From the NCBI RefSeq assembly GCF_900699765.1, contig NZ_CAADHO010000005.1, positions 124,001 through 188,000 of the forward strand: a stretch of 64,000 nt of DNA. The letters run 5' to 3'. The notes below the pieces were generated by a model. That model saw only the letters and a program-made list of their open reading frames with translations, ran no database searches and was not told the DNA's origin. This document shows, in pieces, positions 9,796 through 18,128 of this stretch. The translations under genes and the position numbers were made by a program. Numbering within the stretch: the stretch's first letter is position 1; each line of letters opens with the position of its first letter. This DNA comes from Desulfoluna butyratoxydans (lineage in GTDB: Bacteria; Desulfobacterota; Desulfobacteria; Desulfobacterales; Desulfolunaceae).

Positions 9796-10280
9796 GCCAC
9801 AAGGAAGAAGGAGAGCCGGTTTTGCTTATCTACGATGATATCTATCGCTGGAACGGCCCCGACGGGGGATGCAGGGAGTGTGCGGGTCAGGACGACCAGA
9901 ATGCCCCCTGCCTTATCACGTGTCGACTGCGCATCATCGACCTGGCCGCGGACACCCCCTTTGCCATGCCCCTGAAACGCCATGTGGTGCTTGCAGAAGA
10001 TATCTCCGAGGGCCCGCGGCGCCGTATCTGCGCAGAGAGCCTGGGCCGCCACATTTTCAGCACCTTTGACCTGTGCATCCGGCGCACCCTGTGGATCGAG
10101 TGCGACCCCTTTCTCAAAGAGGCCTTCCACGCGGCCCATTTCACCCCCGCATACCACGACGGCGATGAGACCATCTACACCATCACCTGGCGACCCCTTC
10201 TCCATGCCGAGAAAAACACGCTGAAATCCCACCTCGACACCTTCGCAAGGCCCACCGGCCCGGCAAACAGCCCTACATAG
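9792..10280 (+). CDS. Small Cys-rich protein coupled to pseudokinase
   Basis: Unrecognised 162-aa soluble protein. The N-terminal half has CREC and CLITC, spaced so that four cysteines could bind a metal; the middle contains LKRHVVLAEDIS and a basic RRRICAESLGRHIF stretch; the C-terminus is hydrophilic. Its ATG lies inside the last codons of the pseudokinase-like gene (4-nt overlap), which suggests equimolar production and a joint function, perhaps as partner, activator or substrate. Its last 8 bp overlap the 3' end of the opposing marC-like gene. Confidence 0.65.
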   Translation: MSHKEEGEPVLLIYDDIYRWNGPDGGCRECAGQDDQNAPCLITCRLRIIDLAADTPFAMPLKRHVVLAEDISEGPRRRICAESLGRHIFSTFDLCIRRTLWIECDPFLKEAFHAAHFTPAYHDGDETIYTITWRPLLHAEKNTLKSHLDTFARPTGPANSPT

Positions 10281-10881
10281 CGGCCAGCTGCCGGATACCA
10301 TCAGCGATAAACTGAATGGCCAGGGCAGCCAGGAGCACGCCGAAAAGACGCTTGATGATGTCGTCGCCGGTCCCCCCGATGCACCGCATGACAGTGCCGG
10401 CAAAAAGAAACGAAATCAGGGTCACGGTGTTGATGATCAGGGCGGCCCCCACCACGGCGACCAGCTCGGCGGTGCCTGTGGCGCCGGAAAAGAGCAGGAT
10501 GGTAAGGGTCAGGCAGCCGGGCCCGGACAGAAGCGGGATGGACATGGGATACACGCTGATGTCCGTCAGCCCCTGGATGCTCCCGCTCTGCTGATGTGAA
10601 TCGGTGCCGGTGATCATGTGAAACGCCGTGTAAAACAAAAGAAGCCCCCCGGCCACGCGCAACGCCTCGATGCTGATGCCCAGGCGGGTCAGGATAACCT
10701 CCCCGAAAAAGCCGAAGGTCAGGATAATGCACGTGGAGACCGCAATGGACTTCACGGCCATGGTGCGGCTGTAGGATCGGCCCTTTCCGTCGGTGAGGGC
10801 ATAGAAAATAATGGCGGCCCCTAAGGGGTCGATGATGACAAAATACGATGTCAGGGCGTGGAGAAAGGTTTCAACGGGCAT
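10273..10881 (-). CDS. MarC/NAAT-family integral membrane protein
   Basis: MarC/YchE-type proteins are small inner-membrane proteins with six predicted helices; the family was named after mar resistance loci but its transport role is uncertain. The sequence has the family opening FLHALTSYFVIIDPLGAAIIFYAL followed by repeated hydrophobic segments, including GGLLLFYTAFHMITG, and the PLLSGPGCLTLTILL motif typical of the central loop. I start at ATG 10881 (MPVETFLHAL), because the longer in-frame extension upstream adds a poorly hydrophobic, Trp/Pro-rich leader that homologues lack. It converges on and overlaps the 9792 gene by 8 bp. Confidence 0.85.
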   Translation of the reverse strand: MPVETFLHALTSYFVIIDPLGAAIIFYALTDGKGRSYSRTMAVKSIAVSTCIILTFGFFGEVILTRLGISIEALRVAGGLLLFYTAFHMITGTDSHQQSGSIQGLTDISVYPMSIPLLSGPGCLTLTILLFSGATGTAELVAVVGAALIINTVTLISFLFAGTVMRCIGGTGDDIIKRLFGVLLAALAIQFIADGIRQLAAM

Positions 10882-11200
10882 GGTTCGGTTCCAGAAAAAC
10901 GAATGATAAGGTGATAAAAAGCGGCACGCCACAACCAGCCACCCGTCCGGCCGAAAAAGGCCCGGCACAGGCGGTTGTGCCCACCGCCGTTTTTTTTAAG
11001 GAATGCTTCAAAGAGGCAACCCCTGTTTTCTAACCCACCTGAAGAACAAAAGAAAGGAGTTTCCATACCGAGCTTAAAACCGGGCCCTCTGTTCCTGCCT
11101 CACCCGCCCGGCAACCCCTTGTATCTCTGGATGTTTCAGCGGAACGCCCGGGCTTTCGCTTCGTCGCCCCCCTATTTTCCGGGCCCCTTTTGAAATAGGG

Positions 11201-11229
11201 TTGACATGACTCCCTTCCACGACTAAAAA
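11201..11229 (+). promoter_or_regulatory. Sigma-70 type promoter before ddaH
   Basis: TTGACA (11201-11206), a 17-bp spacer, then TAAAAA (11224-11229). The start of transcription would be near 11236, giving a leader of about 170 nt. Upstream, 10882-11200 holds no supportable gene. Confidence 0.6.
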
Positions 11230-11320
11230 CGTAACGTCATCTATTTTTTAGGATACGTTCGCACTCTCGGGTTGCCCGCATAACGGTCCCGGCTCTGTTG
11301 ACCCGTTTGTTGCCCGCCGA

Positions 11321-11353
11321 CGGCACCATGGCTATGCATGGTTGCCGTTTTTC
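11321..11353 (+). promoter_or_regulatory. Terminator-like hairpin in the ddaH leader
   Basis: CGGCACCATG (11321-11330) pairs with CATGGTTGCCG (11337-11347) with one bulged T, and a TTTTTC tract follows. Lying between the predicted promoter and the ddaH start, it looks like an attenuator; no known riboswitch class was recognised. The ddaH Shine-Dalgarno AAGGAG follows further down. Confidence 0.45.
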
Positions 11354-11407
11354 TGCTGTGGAAGGGATCGGTTACCGTTATTGTTGTAAGGAGTTGGTGG
11401 TTTCGCT

Positions 11408-12166
11408 ATGTTTCAAAAAGCTATCGTCAGAAAACCCTGTAAAAATTTCGCCAACGGCATCACCACGCAGGCCCTGGGTGCCCCGGATTATGATACAATG
11501 CTTGCTCAGCACGCCGCTTATGTTCAGGCCCTGAAGGACCTTGGCATTGCAGTGGAGGAGCTTGAGGCGGAAGAGGCCTACCCGGATGCCCACTTTGTGG
11601 AGGACACCGCCGTGGTTTTTCCTGAAGCAGCCGTCATCACCAACCCCGGAGCCGATGCGCGAAAGGGCGAAGAGGTCACCATCGAAAAGGCCCTGGCCGC
11701 CCACCGCACCCTTGAAAAGATCACGGCCCCCGGCACCGTGGACGGCGGCGATATCCTCATGGTGGATCGCCATTTCTTCATCGGCGTCTCCGACCGAACA
11801 AACCAGGAGGGTGCCTCCCAGCTTGGCGACATCGTCAGCCGACACGGCTACACCTGGACACCCGTCCCCGTGGCCGCCGGTCTCCACTTCAAGTCCAGCG
11901 TCAACTACGTGGGCAAAAACACCCTGCTGGTCACCGACGCCTTCAAAGACCGCAGCGAGCTCAAGGACTACACCCTCATCGTGCTGGACCCGGAAGAAGA
12001 GTACGCAGGCAACACCCTTCTTATCAACGACACACTGATCATGCCCAAGGGCTTCCCCAAAACACGGGCAAAACTTGAGGCGCTGGAGCTTCCCATCGTG
12101 GAACTCGACACCAGCGAAACCCGGAAAATGGACGGGGGACTCACCTGCCTGTCCCTTCGTTTTTAA
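11408..12166 (+). CDS. ddaH: Dimethylarginine dimethylaminohydrolase family protein
   Basis: DDAH hydrolyses N-omega-methylated arginines to citrulline and methylamines and belongs to the guanidino-group-modifying (pentein) superfamily. Key residues are visible: E65-D66 in HFVEDTAVV, the GTVDGGDIL substrate loop, H160 in GLHFKSSVNY, and catalytic C247 in MDGGLTCLSLRF at the C-terminus. Length (252 aa) matches bacterial DDAH; arginine deiminases are much longer. TAAGGAG precedes the ATG. A zinc-ribbon gene and a polar amino acid ABC transporter follow on the same strand, fitting uptake and breakdown of arginine-type amino acids. Exact substrate (ADMA, NMMA or arginine) is an inference. Confidence 0.88.
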   Translation: MFQKAIVRKPCKNFANGITTQALGAPDYDTMLAQHAAYVQALKDLGIAVEELEAEEAYPDAHFVEDTAVVFPEAAVITNPGADARKGEEVTIEKALAAHRTLEKITAPGTVDGGDILMVDRHFFIGVSDRTNQEGASQLGDIVSRHGYTWTPVPVAAGLHFKSSVNYVGKNTLLVTDAFKDRSELKDYTLIVLDPEEEYAGNTLLINDTLIMPKGFPKTRAKLEALELPIVELDTSETRKMDGGLTCLSLRF

Positions 12167-12198
12167 TGTTACCTGTCTTTTTTTGACGAGGAGGTCCC

Positions 12199-12363
12199 AT
12201 GGACGTCATCAAAAACCGATACAAAAGGGAAGCGGTGGAGGTGCACTGCCCGCAGTGCAAACGCAGCCAGATCATCTACCTTCCCGATGAAAAAATGCCG
12301 GACTGCCCCGTCTGTCGGAAAAAAATGATCATCAAAGAGGTCCTTACGGAAGGCAAGTATTGA
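12199..12363 (+). CDS. 54-residue zinc-ribbon protein
   Basis: A short gene with a strong Shine-Dalgarno (GAGGAGG) 33 nt after ddaH. The protein has two CxxC knuckles, CPQC (17-20) and CPVC (36-39), in a beta-ribbon context and a basic N-terminus; this is a classic zinc ribbon. The function is unknown. Its position between ddaH and the transporter genes suggests co-transcription, and it could be a regulator or an unrelated small protein. Codon use resembles the neighbours. Confidence 0.85.
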   Translation: MDVIKNRYKREAVEVHCPQCKRSQIIYLPDEKMPDCPVCRKKMIIKEVLTEGKY

Positions 12364-12443
12364 CCCAAAGGCCGTGCCTTGCCCACGCCTGACCGTAAGG
12401 GTTATGTGTTAACGGAGAGAACGAACTGGAGGATTATTCACCG

Positions 12444-13259
12444 ATGAAGCTCAAACAGATGCTGATTGCGTCCCTGTGCCTGCTGGCATTTGCCGCCCAG
12501 GGATTCGCAGACGACATTGAACTGGCCAAGAAGTCCACTCTGAACAAGATCCTGGAACGCAAAGAACTCCGCATCGGCCTTGACCCGGGCTACCAGCCCT
12601 TTGAGATGACCGACAAAAAGGGAAACATCGTCGGCTTCGACATTGACATCGCCAAGCTCCTGGCCAAGTCCCTGGGCGTCAAGCTCACCATCGTCAACAC
12701 CGATTTCGACGGGATCATCCCCGCCCTGCTCACCGACAAGTTCGACGTCATCCTCAGCGGCATGACCATCACCCAGAGCCGCAACACCCAGATCAACTTC
12801 CCCGAGCCCTACATCGTGGTGGGTCAGGCCATCATCCTGAACAAGCGCCTCAAGGACAAGGTCCACTCCTACAAAGATCTCAACGATCCCAAGTACACCG
12901 TTGCCTCGCGCATCGGTACCACCGGCGAGATGGCCACCAAGCGCATGATCCCCAAAGCCAAATACAAGTCCTTTGACAAAGAGGCCGACGGCGCCATGGA
13001 CGTGGTCAACGGCCAGTCCGACGCCTTTGTTTACGACCTGCCCTTCGGCGTCGTGTTCATGGCCCAGCACGGAGAAGGCAAAGCGATCCTCCTGGACGAG
13101 CCCTTCACCTACGAGCCCCTGGGCATGGGCATCCGCAAAGGCGACCCCGATTTCCTCAACTTTTTGAACAACTTCGTTCGCCAGATCAAGGCTGACGGCA
13201 CCTACGACCGTCTCCACCACAAGTGGATCACGAGCACCAAGTGGTTTAAAAATATGTAA
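12444..13259 (+). CDS. Polar amino acid ABC transporter, periplasmic binding protein
   Basis: Captures an amino acid in the periplasm and delivers it to the permease at 13464. A Sec signal (MKLKQMLIASLCLLAFAAQGFA) should be cleaved after GFA. The rest is an SBP family 3 protein with GLDPGYQPFEM, GFDIDIAKLLAKSLG and DVILSGMTITQSR, and a second lobe with VASRIGTTGE and a C-terminal DRLHHKWI. Length (271 aa) is typical. The GGAGGAT Shine-Dalgarno decides the start. A partial terminator at 13288-13318 probably lowers expression of the membrane genes relative to the binder. The ligand is unknown; ddaH upstream suggests arginine, citrulline or a methylarginine. Confidence 0.9.
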   Translation: MKLKQMLIASLCLLAFAAQGFADDIELAKKSTLNKILERKELRIGLDPGYQPFEMTDKKGNIVGFDIDIAKLLAKSLGVKLTIVNTDFDGIIPALLTDKFDVILSGMTITQSRNTQINFPEPYIVVGQAIILNKRLKDKVHSYKDLNDPKYTVASRIGTTGEMATKRMIPKAKYKSFDKEADGAMDVVNGQSDAFVYDLPFGVVFMAQHGEGKAILLDEPFTYEPLGMGIRKGDPDFLNFLNNFVRQIKADGTYDRLHHKWITSTKWFKNM

Positions 13260-13287
13260 TCGGACCCCGACGGTTTTCCGCACACAG

Positions 13288-13318
13288 TCACCCCGGCAGC
13301 CTTGAGCTTCCGGGGTGA
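13288..13318 (+). terminator. Intra-operon attenuating hairpin
   Basis: TCACCCCGG (13288-13296) pairs perfectly with CCGGGGTGA (13310-13318), followed by TTTGTTG. A weak T-tract after a strong stem is the usual device for excess binding-protein mRNA in ABC operons. Confidence 0.6.
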
Positions 13319-13463
13319 TTTGTTGCGTGGCCGCCTTGTGTGCCGACCGATTCACCCTCTTTAAGATCCGAACCGACGCCCCCGGGCAAGCGGTTCGGGT
13401 GCGACCCCTCCCGCAGCCCTCAGGCAGAACGACACATGCCGGCCGCGGACAAAGGAGCAGGAC

Positions 13464-14468
13464 ATGTCACTTTACCCGGGTCTGGATGCGCCGCGACCCA
13501 AGGCGTACAAAACCCTCTGGACAGGCATCTTTTTCGTCGCCCTCATCCTCGGCATGGCCGGCCTGTATGTGGCCACCAAGTCGGTGGATTACGTGTGGCG
13601 CTGGTACCAGGTGCCGGACTATTTTGTGTATCAGGATGAGGTGGAGACCTTAAGCGAAATCGACGGCCTCGTGGCCCGGATTGAGACCGAGGGCAAAACC
13701 ACCCGCGTCACCGTGGAAGGCGTCGGCGAAGCCGAGACCTACACCCTTCCCACCAGCAGCCTCCTTGCGGCGGAAGGCGACTATATCTACGCCGGCGACC
13801 CCCTGGGCATGGAAAAAAAGTGGCAGACGGGCCTTCTCCTCTACGGCCTCTGGATCACCCTCAAGGCGAGTTTCTACGCCATCATCCTGGCCTTGGTCAT
13901 CGGCATTGTCACCGGCCTGATGCGCATCTCGGACAACCCGGCCCTCAAGTGGTCCGCCATCACCTATATTGAACTGGTTCGAGGCTCCCCCTTGCTGGTT
14001 CAGCTGATGATCTGGTATTTTGTCATCGGCACCCTGGTCAACCGAATTCTCATGGACCTGGGCATTTCCAAGATCCCTACCCTCTGGTTCGGGATCCTGT
14101 CCCTGGCCATCTTCACCGGCGCCTATACCGCAGAGATCGTCCGTGCGGGGATCCAGTCCGTGCAGGTGGGCCAGATGGAGGCGGCCCGTTCCCTCGGCAT
14201 GAGCTACGCCGAGGCCATGCGCAAGGTGATCATGCCCCAGGCCATCAACCGGATTTTACCGGCCCTGGCCGGGCAGTTCATCAGCCTCATCAAAGACTCC
14301 TCTCTGCTGGGGGTCATTTCCGTCCGTGAGCTGACCAAAGTCACCCGTGAGGTGGTCACCTCATCGTTGCAACCCTTTGAACTCTGGATCGTCTGTGCGG
14401 CCCTTTACCTGGTCCTCACCTTCGGTTTCTCCCTGCTTGTCCAGAAACTTGAAAAAAGAGCGGTGTAA
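13464..14468 (+). CDS. Polar amino acid ABC transporter permease
   Basis: Membrane component of a HisM/GlnP-type importer. The first helix (about residues 18-37) is followed by a soluble insert of about 80 residues containing GRI-free, Glu/Thr-rich beta strands ([18 protein letters not shown]), then the BPD transporter domain with several helices and the EAA loop [22 protein letters not shown] that contacts the ATPase. At 334 aa it is longer than the usual 220-aa permease because of the insert. AAAGGAG lies 8 nt before the ATG. It ends 2 nt before the ATPase gene. Confidence 0.9.
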   Translation: MSLYPGLDAPRPKAYKTLWTGIFFVALILGMAGLYVATKSVDYVWRWYQVPDYFVYQDEVETLSEIDGLVARIETEGKTTRVTVEGVGEAETYTLPTSSLLAAEGDYIYAGDPLGMEKKWQTGLLLYGLWITLKASFYAIILALVIGIVTGLMRISDNPALKWSAITYIELVRGSPLLVQLMIWYFVIGTLVNRILMDLGISKIPTLWFGILSLAIFTGAYTAEIVRAGIQSVQVGQMEAARSLGMSYAEAMRKVIMPQAINRILPALAGQFISLIKDSSLLGVISVRELTKVTREVVTSSLQPFELWIVCAALYLVLTFGFSLLVQKLEKRAV

Positions 14469-14470
14469 TC

Positions 14471-15202
14471 ATGATACGTGCACAACATGTGAATAAATAT
14501 TTTTATGCGCCCCACAAAATCCACGCCCTGAAGGACGCCTCCCTTGAGGTGGCCCCCGGCGAGGTGGTGGTCATCATCGGCCCGTCGGGCTCCGGGAAGA
14601 GCACCTTCCTCCGCTGCCTGAACCGACTGGAGTACGCCGACAGCGGCTCCATCACCATCGACGGCGACGATGTCCTCGACCCCAAGGCCAACATCAACGC
14701 CATCCGGGCCGAAGCGGGCATGGTCTTTCAGTCCTTCAACCTGTTTCCCCACAAAACCGTGCTGGAAAACCTCACCATGGCCCAGATGAGCGTGAGAAAA
14801 CGATCCAAGGCCGAGGCCGAGGAAAAGGGGATGATGCTCCTTAAAAAAGTGGGCATCGAGGAGAAATCCCAGGTCTACCCCAACCAGCTCTCCGGCGGCC
14901 AGCAGCAGCGCGTGGCCATTGCCCGATCCCTGGCCATGGACCCCAAGGTCATTCTCTTTGACGAACCCACCAGCGCCCTGGACCCGGAGATGGTGGGCGA
15001 GGTACTGGACGTCATGAAAGGCCTGGCCAAAGAGGGGATGACCATGGTTGTGGTCACCCATGAAATGGGCTTTGCCCGGGAGGTGGCCGACCGGGTCATC
15101 TTCATGGACGGCGGGTGCGTCATCGAAGAGGGCACGCCCGAGGAGTTCTTCTCCAACCCCAAAAGCGAGCGCACACAGACCTTTCTAAACCAGATCCTTT
15201 AA
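14471..15202 (+). CDS. Polar amino acid ABC transporter ATP-binding protein
   Basis: Drives uptake with the 13464 permease. All ABC motifs are intact: Walker [11 protein letters not shown]-loop in [10 protein letters not shown], signature [13 protein letters not shown], Walker [14 protein letters not shown]-loop VVTHEMGFA. Length (243 aa) and sequence match the GlnQ/HisP group. The start follows the permease stop by 2 nt, so translation is coupled. A strong terminator at 15297-15338 closes the operon. Confidence 0.95.
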   Translation: MIRAQHVNKYFYAPHKIHALKDASLEVAPGEVVVIIGPSGSGKSTFLRCLNRLEYADSGSITIDGDDVLDPKANINAIRAEAGMVFQSFNLFPHKTVLENLTMAQMSVRKRSKAEAEEKGMMLLKKVGIEEKSQVYPNQLSGGQQQRVAIARSLAMDPKVILFDEPTSALDPEMVGEVLDVMKGLAKEGMTMVVVTHEMGFAREVADRVIFMDGGCVIEEGTPEEFFSNPKSERTQTFLNQIL

Positions 15203-15296
15203 CCCGGACAGGTCATCCCGGTGCCTTGCAGATAAGCGCACCCGACCCGTAAGACATCCGGTTTAGCGCATCGCGGTATTTGTGCCCCGATACCAA

Positions 15297-15338
15297 TAAA
15301 AAGCGGCCAGCCCCTCCACAGGGCGGCCGCTTTTTTTA
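15297..15338 (+). terminator. Terminator of the amino acid transporter operon
   Basis: AAGCGGCC (15301-15308) pairs with GGCCGCTT (15325-15332), with an inner GCCC/GGGC stem, preceded by A's and followed by TTTTTTT. The surrounding 15203-15516 otherwise holds no gene I can support. Confidence 0.92.
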
Positions 15339-15516
15339 TGCCCTCACACCGGCACCTCGTATTTTGAGATTGTGCCGCGTCCCCATATTGCTCTACTATG
15401 GATCATGCCTATTGGCCTTGAGATTTCATGAGAAAAAACAACCCCGCCTGATCTCCGACACCACCGGAGGCCAAGCGTTACCGACACAGGCTGCCACCCG
15501 GCGCAGCCCTGACGCC

Positions 15517-16710
15517 ATGACAACCCAGACAACGAATCGAGCCATGAGCCTCTTTATCCTCTTCCTTGTCGTCTCCATCTCCGTGTTCATCTGGTTCGGC
15601 GGGATCCGCTTCTTCAACCAGCTGCCCCTGCCGGTCTTTATCCGTTTTCTTCTCTGGATGAGCCTTTTTTACGCCCTCTTCTTTTCCCCCCTGCTTTTTT
15701 ACCTGCGCACCTTAGGGCAGAAAGGCCCCCTCTTCGATGCCATGGCCTGGGTGGGCTATCTCCTCATGGGCATCTACTCCATCCTGATCTGCGGGGTGAT
15801 GGCACGGGACCTGGCGGGGGCCCTCATCTCCCTGCTGCCTTTTACCTCCACAAAGGGCCACGCGGCCATGGCCCTGCCCTTTGTCCCTGCCCGCCGTGGC
15901 TTTCTCATCAACGGCATCAACCTGGCCATCGCAGGAAGCACCGCAACCCTTGCCGGCCTGGCCCTTAAAGGGGGACTCAAGGCACCGGAGGTGGTCACCG
16001 TCACCCACCCTGCGGAGCAGCCCGGTCTCAAGGGCCTTCGCATTGTCCAGATCAGCGACCTCCACGTCAGCCACACCATCCGTCGCGGCATGGTGGAACG
16101 GGTGGTAAGCCAGGTCTCTGCCCTGTCACCGGATATGGTGGTCTTCACCGGGGATCTCGTGGACGGATCCGTGGCCATGCTCAGGGATGATGTCGCTCCC
16201 CTGGCAGACCTTGCCCCTCCCATGGGTAAATACTTCATCACCGGCAACCATGAGTACTACTCCGGGGTGCGTCCCTGGCTCGACGAAGTCGCACGGCTGG
16301 GCTTCACCACGCTCCTCAACAGCCACCTGACCCTGAATTACAAGGGGGCGCCCCTGGTCCTTGCGGGGGTCACGGACTACCACGCAGGCCGCCTGGTGCC
16401 CGAACACGCCTCCAGCCCGAAGCAGGCCCTCTCCGGTGCCCCGGAAGACGCCTATCGGATTCTCCTGGCCCACCAGCCCCTCTCCTTCACCGAGGCCAAG
16501 GCCCAGAACTGCCACCTCACCCTCAGCGGCCACACCCACGGCGGGCAGTACCTGCCCTACACCTGGGTGATCCACGCGGTCCAGCCGTGGGTGGCAGGGC
16601 TCTACGAGGAAGACGGCCACCGCCTCTACATCAACCGCGGCACGGGCTTCTGGGGCCCCCCTTTTCGCCTCGGTTCCCCGTCGGAGATCACCCTCCACCT
16701 CTTTTCGTAA
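15517..16710 (+). CDS. Membrane-anchored metallophosphoesterase
   Basis: A YkuE/YaeI-type calcineurin-like phosphoesterase. Four hydrophobic helices in the first 150 residues are followed by a twin-Arg-like spacer (PARRGFLINGINLAIAGS) and the catalytic domain with metal-binding motifs ISDLHVSH, GDLVDG, GNHEYY, LAHQP and SGHTHGGQ. The N-terminus before 15517 lacks features and a better Shine-Dalgarno is absent everywhere, so I chose ATG 15517; ATG 15544 is an alternative. YkuE-like enzymes are linked to membrane lipid or nucleotide hydrolysis, but the substrate here is unknown. The gene appears monocistronic. Confidence 0.88.
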   Translation: MTTQTTNRAMSLFILFLVVSISVFIWFGGIRFFNQLPLPVFIRFLLWMSLFYALFFSPLLFYLRTLGQKGPLFDAMAWVGYLLMGIYSILICGVMARDLAGALISLLPFTSTKGHAAMALPFVPARRGFLINGINLAIAGSTATLAGLALKGGLKAPEVVTVTHPAEQPGLKGLRIVQISDLHVSHTIRRGMVERVVSQVSALSPDMVVFTGDLVDGSVAMLRDDVAPLADLAPPMGKYFITGNHEYYSGVRPWLDEVARLGFTTLLNSHLTLNYKGAPLVLAGVTDYHAGRLVPEHASSPKQALSGAPEDAYRILLAHQPLSFTEAKAQNCHLTLSGHTHGGQYLPYTWVIHAVQPWVAGLYEEDGHRLYINRGTGFWGPPFRLGSPSEITLHLFS

Positions 16711-17079
16711 CCCCCTGTGTTCCAGATAGTGAACGTCTCCCATATTCGCCATAGGGGAAAGATCCCCACAGATGTGGTATAGTGAACAAAACCAAAGTGG
16801 TACACCTGTACCCAAGCCTTGCACCGGCCTTCCCCCACATGCGATCATAAGCTCTGGAAGTCCTCGTCATTCAAGCCATCTCCCCCCTATCGCTCCCCCT
16901 GCCTAAAAAAAAAGCCCCCTTTTCTCTGCCTTGGTATGGAACGTGAATTACCTGTAAGCAACACCTCAGGTCACAAAGCCAGCTTTCAACCGACGCCCCT
17001 TTCACCTCTTCTCCGCGTGCAGTGACGGCCTGACACACCAAACCATGCAACAGCCTGACCAAGGCACGGGAGAAGCCCC
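16711..17079. other. Intergenic region, no gene seen
   Basis: 369 bp between the phosphoesterase and the first small secreted protein. An A-run at about 16907-16915 is followed by a C- and T-rich stretch, but no stable hairpin or promoter pair is convincing. Confidence 0.5.
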
Positions 17080-17454
17080 ATGAAAACACCTTCGTCAACC
17101 ATTCTGGCCCTTATTGCCGTCGGCGCCCTTCTTGTTGCCGTCAACGCCCAGGCAGAACCCCAAAGCCTCTCCGAGGGGTCCATGGAAGCCATCTCCGGCG
17201 CAAGGGGCATCCACTCCGAGCATGCCCTCGCACACCTTGCCGAACGCAACACCGAGGTCAACCGGGAGATCCTGAGGCGCAACAACACCACCGAATACCC
17301 GGTGGAAAACTCCCACGAACGCCTCACCGAGTTCGCCAACTTCGAGGCAGGAAAGGCATCCGGCCAGACCATCAGCCAGCTTTTTGATGAGGCCACGCCC
17401 GGGCGGCTTCCCCAGTTTTTCATCGACGAAGCCCTGAAAATCACCAACCCCTAA
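17080..17454 (+). CDS. Small secreted protein, paired with 17637 gene
   Basis: Unrecognised 124-aa protein with a Sec signal (MKTPSSTILALIAVGALLVA) and likely cleavage after AQA. The mature protein begins with SLSEGSMEAISGARGI, which matches the pattern hydrophobic-[ST]-[DE]-x-x-M-x-x-[IV]-[ST]-[GA]-x-x-G-I seen right after the signal peptide of the next gene. The rest is polar and helical. Proteins with a comparable post-signal motif occur in proteobacterial surface or fibre-associated families (from memory, DUF6160-like). No Cys. Separated by about 180 bp from its relative. Confidence 0.75.
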   Translation: MKTPSSTILALIAVGALLVAVNAQAEPQSLSEGSMEAISGARGIHSEHALAHLAERNTEVNREILRRNNTTEYPVENSHERLTEFANFEAGKASGQTISQLFDEATPGRLPQFFIDEALKITNP

Positions 17455-17636
17455 GCCTTCCCGACTCCCAACGTACGGCAACCATCCCGCCAGCCGGGTT
17501 CCAACGGGCCCGTGCCGCTCACCACCCCAACCGCAGCGGCATCCCGAGGGCCCGGAACACTACCGGTACGGGTTTAATCCGGCGGGCCCCCGATTCAACG
17601 GGGCCCCCCGGATCGGCCCGCCCATGGAGAACAAAG

Positions 17637-18044
17637 ATGACACCTGCAACAAAGAAATGCGCATATACGTTAGTGATGATTGGCAGCCTGGTGTTCACCG
17701 CCCCTTATGCCCTTGCGGAGCTCAAAGGCATGACAGACCGGGAGATGATGGACGTAACCGCCCAGAGCGGTATTGCCACCCTTCAAGGAGAAAGGGCAAC
17801 GGAAGAGCAACGCCGCGAAGAGAAGAACCGGCAAGACGCAATCCAGGTCCTTTCGACCCTCAATGCCATTGTGCCCTCCGATGTGCTCAGGGAGATCCGG
17901 GACATGAACCACACGGTGCAGCAGCCCCACCTTATTCACCGTGAATTCCAGACGGTCAGCCAGGACCTTCTCATGATGCCTGCGGCAGCGGCCACGGTCA
18001 TCACCATCCCGGCCGGCATCGGAACCGGCGGATTCTTTTTCTGA
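17637..18044 (+). CDS. Small secreted protein with GQSGI-type motif
   Basis: A 135-aa protein with a Sec signal ending ALA. The mature start is ELKGMTDREMMDVTAQSGIA, the same pattern as in the 17080 product, then a Glu/Arg-rich helix, and a hydrophobic C-terminus (PAAAATVITIPAGIGTGGFFF) that could insert in or contact a membrane or a fibre. GGAG 8 nt upstream favours ATG 17637 over ATG 17624, which is in another frame. Function unknown; the two proteins look like distant paralogues. Confidence 0.75.
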   Translation: MTPATKKCAYTLVMIGSLVFTAPYALAELKGMTDREMMDVTAQSGIATLQGERATEEQRREEKNRQDAIQVLSTLNAIVPSDVLREIRDMNHTVQQPHLIHREFQTVSQDLLMMPAAAATVITIPAGIGTGGFFF

Positions 18045-18055
18045 TCCCCCATAAA

Positions 18056-18098
18056 CCAAAAACGGCCGACGTCATCAGACGTCGGCCGTTTTTTTTTG
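18056..18098. terminator. Bidirectional terminator, 12-bp stem
   Basis: AACGGCCGACGT (18061-18072) pairs perfectly with ACGTCGGCCGTT (18079-18090), with A's before and T's after, between the convergent 17637 gene and the RNA helicase. Confidence 0.95.
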
Positions 18099-18128
18099 TT
18101 TTCACGAAATCACATGTCAGGGCATGGC

